From Psychrobacter sp. ANT_WB68 (GTDB lineage: Bacteria > Pseudomonadota > Gammaproteobacteria > Pseudomonadales > Moraxellaceae): a stretch of 64,000 nt of DNA. Under the pieces are notes generated by a model. It did not search any database and was not told the DNA's origin. It worked only from the letters and a program-made list of their open reading frames with translations. Location: assembly GCF_008369115.1 (NCBI RefSeq), contig NZ_VOAZ01000002.1, positions 62,001-126,000 on the forward strand, read 5' to 3'. Below are positions 58,591 to 64,000 of this stretch, in pieces (position 1 is the first letter of the stretch; each line of letters begins with the position of its first letter). The position numbers and the translations under genes were made by a program.

Positions 58591-59283
58591 ATGGCAATAT
58601 CATCAAATACGTTCCTTAGTCATTGGCGCTTGCTCGGCAGTCTCATGATTGGGGCAATTATCGGCTTAATAATAGTGGCAATATGGCCACTCTCTTTTAG
58701 TACGGTCTTTATAATTGGTTGGGATAGTGCCATTTTGATTTACATTGTGAGCATCGTTATGATGATGCGGGCAAATACCATTCATGGTCATCTAACCCAA
58801 CATCACGAAGGCAAAGTAATTATCTTGAGCCTCATCAGTATGGCAAGCTTAATCTGCTTAGTAGCGATCGTGAGGCAAACGCAGCTCGGCAAGGATTATC
58901 AGGGCATGGCGCGTATTTTAACTATTGTGCTTACAGTGAGCACTATTTTTATTACTTGGTTGATGATACAAGTCGTTTTTGCGATGCAATACGCTTATTT
59001 ATATTTCTCTAAGCAACGTAGCGGAGTGACCCAACCTTTTATGTTTCCTGAAGCAATGGTTGAGGATAAAGGTAACAATGAGGAGCCTAAAAAATTGGTA
59101 AATGCTAAGTTTGAAGACTTCTTTTATGGTGCCGTTGCGATCGGTACTTCAGGGCAAACGGCTGATATTGCTTTTACCTCAAGCGCTGGCAGAAATCTTG
59201 CTACCTTGCATAGCATCATCGCCTTTGTATTCAATTTAGTCATCATCTCTTTACTGATTAATATCATAGCCAGTTATATATAA
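58591..59283 (+). CDS. DUF1345 family membrane protein
   Basis: 230 residues, about six membrane segments. The C-terminal block FEDFFYGAVAIGTSGQTADI followed by AFTSSAGRNLATLHSIIAF is the DUF1345 signature. Function unknown. ATG 58591 is chosen over a TTG four codons earlier; no strong ribosome site is seen. It is 150 bp after the COG4705-type gene in the same direction and shows no box of its own. Confidence 0.8.
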   Translation: MAISSNTFLSHWRLLGSLMIGAIIGLIIVAIWPLSFSTVFIIGWDSAILIYIVSIVMMMRANTIHGHLTQHHEGKVIILSLISMASLICLVAIVRQTQLGKDYQGMARILTIVLTVSTIFITWLMIQVVFAMQYAYLYFSKQRSGVTQPFMFPEAMVEDKGNNEEPKKLVNAKFEDFFYGAVAIGTSGQTADIAFTSSAGRNLATLHSIIAFVFNLVIISLLINIIASYI

Positions 59284-59439
59284 TTGATTTGAGAGTTAGA
59301 TAGCCCTATTTATCATAAATACTAAAGGTACTGCCACCAGTCTCATTCGCTTGATGGCTCAACTTCTAGTTCATATGAGTCATAATACGGCACGATACTG
59401 AGCCCTCAATGGCAATACATTACGAATATTTGCTAGGAT

Positions 59440-60126
59440 TTAGGAATTATCAGGATCAATAACCTGATAGCCAATACCCGCTATAGTCATTATCATAGGC
59501 TCAGAAAATGGCTTATCAACTTGTGCACGCACACTGTGCATATGGGTACGTAAGGCATCACTACTTGGAATATCTTGTCCCCATACCTTTTCCTCAAGCT
59601 CCGCCTTACTGACGACTCGAGGTGCCACACTCATCAGCGTATGCATTATTTTAAAGCCTGTTGGGGTTAGTTTTAGCACTTTGTCTTCGCGCTTGATACT
59701 ATGTTCAGCTGCATTTAAAGATAGTTTGCCTATTCTTATACTATGCTCAAAATGCTCATCTTGATGACGGCGTATCAAAGCTTTGATACGGGCTTCTAAC
59801 TCAACCAGTGAGAACGGCTTAACCAGATAATCGTCAGCTCCGCTATCAAACCCTGCTACTTTGTCCAAAACCGTGTCACGTGCAGTCAACATCAATACTG
59901 GCGTCTTGTCATGCAGCTCTTCTCTGAGTGTTTTGCACAGTTTAGTGCCATCCATACCGGGAAGCATTACGTCCAACAGTATCACGTCGTAGCGGTTGCT
60001 CGCTGCCAGTGCCAAGCCACTCAGACCATTATGGGCATTGTCCAACTCAAAGCCTTTTGGCTCAAAAAAAGCATAAATATTTGCTACGATATCGGGGTTG
60101 TCTTCAATAACAAGTATCTTGTACAT
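59440..60126 (-). CDS. OmpR-family response regulator without an adjacent kinase
   Basis: 228 residues. Receiver: LVIEDN, Asp52 in ILLDVMLPG, TARD and KPFSLVE; winged helix: LTPTGFKIMHTLMSVAP, SSDALRTHMHSVRAQVDKPF and IAGIGYQV. The start is taken at MYKILVIED (60126), 15 bp inside the longer frame. It lies 35 bp after eptA on the same strand, so it should be in the eptA transcript. No histidine kinase gene follows it. Confidence 0.88.
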   Translation of the reverse strand: MYKILVIEDNPDIVANIYAFFEPKGFELDNAHNGLSGLALAASNRYDVILLDVMLPGMDGTKLCKTLREELHDKTPVLMLTARDTVLDKVAGFDSGADDYLVKPFSLVELEARIKALIRRHQDEHFEHSIRIGKLSLNAAEHSIKREDKVLKLTPTGFKIMHTLMSVAPRVVSKAELEEKVWGQDIPSSDALRTHMHSVRAQVDKPFSEPMIMTIAGIGYQVIDPDNS

Positions 60127-60161
60127 AGATGTCTCGAGCATAAATGCTAGCAGTGCTTGGG

Positions 60162-61868
60162 TTAAAAAGATTCATTAACAGTTTTAAAAAAGGTTGGCGC
60201 GGATGCCACTTCTTTAGTAGTAATATTAAAAAAGCTCAGTAGGGTTGGCGTAATAAAATCGTGCGATACTGGCTGATCGGTCATACTAGAGAGACTATTA
60301 CTATCGATGCTGTTGCCATTAGGAGACCAAATAATCACTGGCACCTGCTTTTGAGCATGCGGTGCAATACTATACGGCAAACCATGTAAGTAGACGTTAT
60401 TTTCTCCTAAACTCTCTCCATGGTCACTAATATAAACCATCACTACATCGTAGTCTTGCTCGTAGGTTTTTAGCTTATCGATAGTGGCATTTAAAAAGTA
60501 ATCGGTGTAGCGAATCGCATTGTCATAACCATTGATGACGGATTGAGTATCACACTTGGACAGCTCATTAGTCATACATACTGGCTTATATTCCTCAAAT
60601 TCTTTGGGGTAGCGTTTATAATAAGCAGGACCATGATTGCCCATTTGATGCAACAATATTAGCGTGTCTTTTGGCGCCGTGTCTGACTTAAGTAATTTAT
60701 CAAACCCATCGAGCATACCTATATCGCGACATTCAACATCGCAATTAGGATTTTTATCGGGAGTTTTATAGTCCTCAAAAGTCACGCGGTCTGCAACGCC
60801 TTTAGAGCTAGAGTTATTATCCCGCCAAATGACATTGACGCCTTGCTTGTTGAGGGTATCAAGTACGTTTTCATTATACTCAGCAGTATCGACATCATAG
60901 TCTTCGCGATTGGCATAACTGAACATACAAGGTACTGAATAGGCGGTTGAAGTGCCACAAGCGGTAGCATTCTTGAAGCTATAAACGTCTGGTTGGCTGG
61001 CAAGTAATGGCATCGTCTCGCGCTTATAACCATTCAAACCAATGTGATCAGCACGCACCGTTTCGCCTACCACAAATACCATCAGCTTAGGCTTTGTGCT
61101 ACCAGCAGAACTTGTGCGCTTAGCATCTACGGCGTGAGCAGTCATAGTATCAGGACGGCGCAAATCATCGACGTAATTCTGACCCAATTTAACGACCGAA
61201 TAAATAGGGGTAATCGGGTTGGCGTAATAACGGACTTGTTTGTGTTGACGAAAGAAGCTGGCGTACTGGTCACCAAAGGGTAACAGGCAGACCGCGATAA
61301 CCGCGATCGACCCTATTAAAGTGGCGGTTTTGTAGCCTATCGCTCGTTGGCACGAGGGACGTTTTAAGCGAATTCTACTAATAATAAAAGCAGGTAACAC
61401 CCCTAATAACAGCAGTCGAATAATAAAACTTGGTGCCATCAATCCCATTGCTTCCGCTTGATCTGTCTGTAAGCTGTTCACCAGCATATTAGGGTCAAAT
61501 ATCGTCCCATACGCATCGGTAAAATAACCACATATCGCGGCAATAATAACCATTATGATCAGCACAGGTTTTGCTATTGGGCGGTAGCATAGCAGCTGTA
61601 ATATCAGCCACATCAAGCCAAATAATAATCCTGTCAGAGAGAGAATAAATCCCGTATTGTCAGCAAACGGATAAACAGCCAATACTTGCTTAAAAAAGCC
61701 GATATTTGCTGTAGCGACCAGATATAGCGCAACGACTATAAGCAGATAGTTGAGGTTAAGCTCACGATTATAGAATTTGCTTTTAGCATTGATTGCAGTA
61801 TTAGCCTTTGCAAGACTTGCATCATTGGCTTCTGCAACTCTTGTATCAGTAACTAAGTTTTTTGACAT
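60162..61868 (-). CDS. eptA: Phosphoethanolamine-lipid A transferase (EptA/MCR family)
   Basis: 568 residues. Five N-terminal membrane helices (about 40-200) and a periplasmic alkaline-phosphatase-like domain with all zinc and nucleophile residues: Glu269 in VVGETVRADH, Thr308 in CGTSTAYSVPCMFSY, His412 in QMGNHGPAYYKRY, Asp482-His483 in YISDHGESLGENNVYLHG (His495). Cys304/Cys314 match a disulfide of MCR-1. It adds phosphoethanolamine to lipid A phosphates, lowering affinity for polymyxins. The N-terminal ~35 residues are an extra polar segment. Promoter carries the PmrA-type box. Confidence 0.94.
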   Translation of the reverse strand: MSKNLVTDTRVAEANDASLAKANTAINAKSKFYNRELNLNYLLIVVALYLVATANIGFFKQVLAVYPFADNTGFILSLTGLLFGLMWLILQLLCYRPIAKPVLIIMVIIAAICGYFTDAYGTIFDPNMLVNSLQTDQAEAMGLMAPSFIIRLLLLGVLPAFIISRIRLKRPSCQRAIGYKTATLIGSIAVIAVCLLPFGDQYASFFRQHKQVRYYANPITPIYSVVKLGQNYVDDLRRPDTMTAHAVDAKRTSSAGSTKPKLMVFVVGETVRADHIGLNGYKRETMPLLASQPDVYSFKNATACGTSTAYSVPCMFSYANREDYDVDTAEYNENVLDTLNKQGVNVIWRDNNSSSKGVADRVTFEDYKTPDKNPNCDVECRDIGMLDGFDKLLKSDTAPKDTLILLHQMGNHGPAYYKRYPKEFEEYKPVCMTNELSKCDTQSVINGYDNAIRYTDYFLNATIDKLKTYEQDYDVVMVYISDHGESLGENNVYLHGLPYSIAPHAQKQVPVIIWSPNGNSIDSNSLSSMTDQPVSHDFITPTLLSFFNITTKEVASAPTFFKTVNESF

Positions 61869-61908
61869 ACATGGACTCTTAATAGGATGAGTGAGGACTG
61901 TATTCGCT

Positions 61909-61942
61909 AAAATAGCATATACTGCGTTAAGAATGTGTTAAG
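61909..61942 (-). promoter_or_regulatory. PmrA-type box and -10 of eptA
   Basis: Minus strand: CTTAACACATTCTTAAC (61942 to 61926), 11 bp, then TATTTT (61914 to 61909). It matches the dgkA and COG4705-type boxes in half-sites, spacing and distance to the -10. The eptA ATG is 57 bp downstream of the box. Confidence 0.72.
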
Positions 61943-62020
61943 AGGCTTAAATGAAATACGTGATTGATACCGGAGTTCATATGATATGTGATCACTTAAA
62001 ACCAATAAGAGGCTGCTCAA

Positions 62021-62506
62021 ATGATTGCTAAAAAACTACTGGTTATTTTGCCTATGCTGTTGGGGTCTGTGAGTGCGATGGCGATGGTCGGCGAAGTTGC
62101 TGGAAATACGACTTGCACCACAGTGTCATTGACCAATAAAAAAGTGCTGAAAAAGACACCTTGTAGTTTTGAAGGTGCCATAGGCGCCAGCATGGTCTAC
62201 TCGGTTCAGCAGCTTAATTTTACAACAACCTCAAATGAGACATTTTCAACTGTCAATAATGCCAGTTTTAGATTTGGTGATAATGCAGAGATGCTGGATC
62301 TAGAAGAAACTATCAGTCTCAATGATAAGCCGGCAGAGGTCATAAAACTTGACTCACGTACTCTAAAAAGGTTAACAGAAACTGAAATTAATACACTCCA
62401 TAAAAAGAAAAACCCTGATTTTTCCAAGGTTTTACAATGCTTTAAACCTCTTAAGAAAAAGACTGCTTTTTGTATTCCTTATGGCTTAATTTATGGCATG
62501 TCATAG
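62021..62506 (+). CDS. Small secreted protein of unknown function
   Basis: 161 residues. Signal peptide (about 1-21, ending SAMAM). The mature part has four cysteines (TTCTTVS, TPCSFEG, LQCFKPL, FCIPYG) that may form two disulfides, with beta-like segments between. No family recognised. AAGAGG is upstream of the ATG. Divergent from eptA, sharing its intergenic region, and 92 bp before a PAP2 gene. Confidence 0.65.
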   Translation: MIAKKLLVILPMLLGSVSAMAMVGEVAGNTTCTTVSLTNKKVLKKTPCSFEGAIGASMVYSVQQLNFTTTSNETFSTVNNASFRFGDNAEMLDLEETISLNDKPAEVIKLDSRTLKRLTETEINTLHKKKNPDFSKVLQCFKPLKKKTAFCIPYGLIYGMS

Positions 62507-62598
62507 GGCAATGCGTTTGAGGTAAATTGGTAAGTTGTATCCATGAATGCAAAGGACCTATACCTACAAAAAGCTCTCCAAAATGAGTTCTCTTACTT

Positions 62599-63594
62599 AT
62601 GATCAATTTTATTCAAACAAATCAGCCGTTGTTCACCTTAGGTAGCCTGCTTCTATTGGTGATTATTGTGTTGTGGATTTTGCAGTATGGGATTATTCGT
62701 TACGGCAGAAAAACGCTTACTCAAGCTATGCAATATTGGAGAAGGCTGCAACAGTATTTTGGATTAGACAAACGAATCGCCCAATTTAAGACCAGCTATC
62801 CAAAATCTTATTATTTTTTATCACAAAGGCTCCATGTAGAGCATTTTTACGGTTTACCTCTTACCCTTTTGGTTTTAGTAATGGGCTATATTTTGGTTTT
62901 GTTTATCGGACTGGTTGAAGATGTCGTTACCTCAGATTCGATTGTAGCCATGGATCACTTTGTGTCACAACAGATGAGTCTACTGAGTGAATCACCTGTG
63001 GTAAATTTCTTTATTTTAATTACCAGTTTAGCTTCTACGCCACTTACTCTTTTGATTGTATTTTTGACTGGTGTCATATGCTATGTCATTCGCCAACGCT
63101 ACCTGTTAATTGGATTGCTGATAGCGGTTATAGGAAGCACTGTATTTACCTATTTAAGTAAATTACTGTTTCATCGTGAGCGACCAGTAGATATTCTATT
63201 GCTTGAGCGAACATACTCCTTTCCGAGTGGACATGCGACGGTTACTATTGCCTTATATGGCTTTATTGCTTACATGGCCATTCGTTTTAGCCAAGATTTT
63301 AGCAGACAAGTGCGTATATTGGTGATCAGCGTCTTTTTTTGCATACTGGTGGGATTGAGTAGAATTGTGCTCAATGAGCACTATATGAGTGATGTGCTGG
63401 GAGGATATTTGATAGGTGCATTATGGCTAACGGTAGCGATTAGTATGACAGAGTGGCTAAGGACGAGAAATAAAGTCAACTGGCACATAGATTGGTCTAC
63501 CTCTCAGGTTCGTCTGGTTTGGCTCAGCGTCGTTTGTGCAATGATAGGCGTTCTCATATATGCTAACGTTTATCAATTTCCGTTATTGCTCTAG
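62599..63594 (+). CDS. PAP2-family phosphatase (membrane)
   Basis: 331 residues, about seven membrane segments. The canonical PAP2 motifs are intact: KLLFHRERPVD (motif 1), YSFPSGHATVTIALYG (motif 2) and SRIVLNEHYMSDVLGGYL (motif 3). An N-terminal ~80-residue part with one helix precedes the phosphatase core. A likely lipid-phosphate or undecaprenyl diphosphate phosphatase; its position near eptA is reminiscent of the mcr-pap2 pairing. No PmrA-type box seen upstream. Confidence 0.87.
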   Translation: MINFIQTNQPLFTLGSLLLLVIIVLWILQYGIIRYGRKTLTQAMQYWRRLQQYFGLDKRIAQFKTSYPKSYYFLSQRLHVEHFYGLPLTLLVLVMGYILVLFIGLVEDVVTSDSIVAMDHFVSQQMSLLSESPVVNFFILITSLASTPLTLLIVFLTGVICYVIRQRYLLIGLLIAVIGSTVFTYLSKLLFHRERPVDILLLERTYSFPSGHATVTIALYGFIAYMAIRFSQDFSRQVRILVISVFFCILVGLSRIVLNEHYMSDVLGGYLIGALWLTVAISMTEWLRTRNKVNWHIDWSTSQVRLVWLSVVCAMIGVLIYANVYQFPLLL

Positions 63595-63840
63595 GTAAAT
63601 CAGGATACAGCCCATAAATTGATGCCTGCCTCATACAGAAGATGAGCAGATAGTAAACTTAGTTGGATGGGTGGTCATCTATACTGAACAGGATGAGGGT
63701 AATCCGTTGCCCGATAATCTAACCGCTGGTACATCAATAAAAGGTCTCACTAACTTTATAAAGTACCGATTACTGTTTTTGTTGTTGAAAATTAAAGCAC
63801 GTTATCAACACTACTAAAAAGATTTAGGTAAATATACAAA

Positions 63841-63874
63841 CACAAAAAAACCTCAAACAATATAATGTTTGAGG
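63841..63874 (-). terminator. Rho-independent terminator of the tRNA-Asp transcript
   Basis: On the minus strand CCTCAAACA / TGTTTGAGG (9 bp, 6-nt loop) is followed by a run of seven Ts. The ~250 bp between this and the PAP2 gene show no gene. Confidence 0.85.
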
Positions 63875-63916
63875 CGAAACTTGCTTAAACTCGAGAGTTT
63901 AAATTCGTTTTAAATA

Positions 63917-63993
63917 TGGCGCAGCGGACGGGACTCGAACCCGCGACCCCCGGCGTGACAGGCCGGTATTCTAACCAACTGAACTACCGCTGC
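63917..63993 (-). tRNA. tRNA-Asp (anticodon GTC), CCA encoded
   Basis: 77 nt on the minus strand. The acceptor stem GCAGCGG pairs with CCGCTGC, followed by discriminator G and an encoded CCA (63917-63919). The D arm AGTTCAGTTGGTTAGA, anticodon loop CTGTCAC and T arm GCGGGTTCGAGTCCCGT are all standard. Confidence 0.96.
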
Positions 63994-64000
63994 TTAGGTC

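Noticed and set aside
60162..63594. Recently mobilised mcr cassette
   Set aside because: No insertion sequence, target-site duplication or composition break is visible around eptA; the gene sits in a conserved-looking regulatory setting.

Overview
This window reads as chromosome of a gamma-proteobacterium of the Moraxellaceae, most probably Psychrobacter. That is an inference from gene order and protein character, not from a database search. Points in favour: the pilF-rodZ-ispG-hisS-yfgM-bamB-der order, an MCR/EptA-type lipid A transferase of the kind typical of Moraxellaceae, moderately AT-rich DNA, and several small proteins that look lineage-restricted.

Layout. 0-4.5 kb: the 3' end of a probable flavin monooxygenase, an ArgO-type exporter, a tandem cluster of three mutually related unknown genes, and rluB. 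4.7-24.1 kb: a complete Wzx/Wzy-type surface polysaccharide locus (wza, wzc, a membrane 4,6-dehydratase, rmlB, rmlA, a sugar aminotransferase, an ATP-grasp ligase, a GNAT acetyltransferase, wzx, four glycosyltransferases, wzy and a WecA/WbpL-type initiating transferase). It is bordered by an internally deleted IS5-type transposase on the left and a decayed scpB fragment on the right. Since scpB and rluB are neighbours in many relatives, the locus appears to have been inserted between them. 24.5-34 kb: housekeeping genes (folD, a PsiE-family gene, corA, a DUF2237 gene, hisZ, purA, an LprI-like gene, ndk, rlmN). 34-43 kb: the conserved pilF to der island. 43-52.4 kb: an orphan hybrid-type kinase, dacC, surE, an nlpD-like gene, an mltB-like gene, and a hemerythrin/CopD-like divergent pair. 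52.7-63.6 kb: an envelope and lipid A remodelling region with a PmrAB/QseBC-like two-component system, dgkA, two PAP2 phosphatases, a PepSY protein, two unknown membrane proteins, a kinase-less response regulator and eptA. The window ends in a tRNA-Asp gene.

How the genes work together. In the polysaccharide locus, RmlA and RmlB without RmlC or RmlD, followed by a C4-type aminotransferase, point to a dTDP-4-amino-4,6-dideoxyhexose. The ATP-grasp and GNAT enzymes could put an acyl or aminoacyl group on its amino nitrogen. Four transferases plus the initiating enzyme could build a unit of up to about five sugars, flipped by Wzx, polymerised by Wzy and exported by Wza/Wzc.

The strongest new observation is in the last 12 kb. 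The dgkA operon (which contains the two-component system), a COG4705-type membrane gene and eptA each carry the same promoter layout: CTTAAC-N5-CTTAAY, then exactly 11 bp, then a -10-like hexamer, always in the gene's own orientation. This matches the direct-repeat box of PmrA-family regulators. It defines a small autoregulated regulon joining phosphoethanolamine transfer to lipid A, recycling of the diacylglycerol this produces, and one membrane protein of unknown function.
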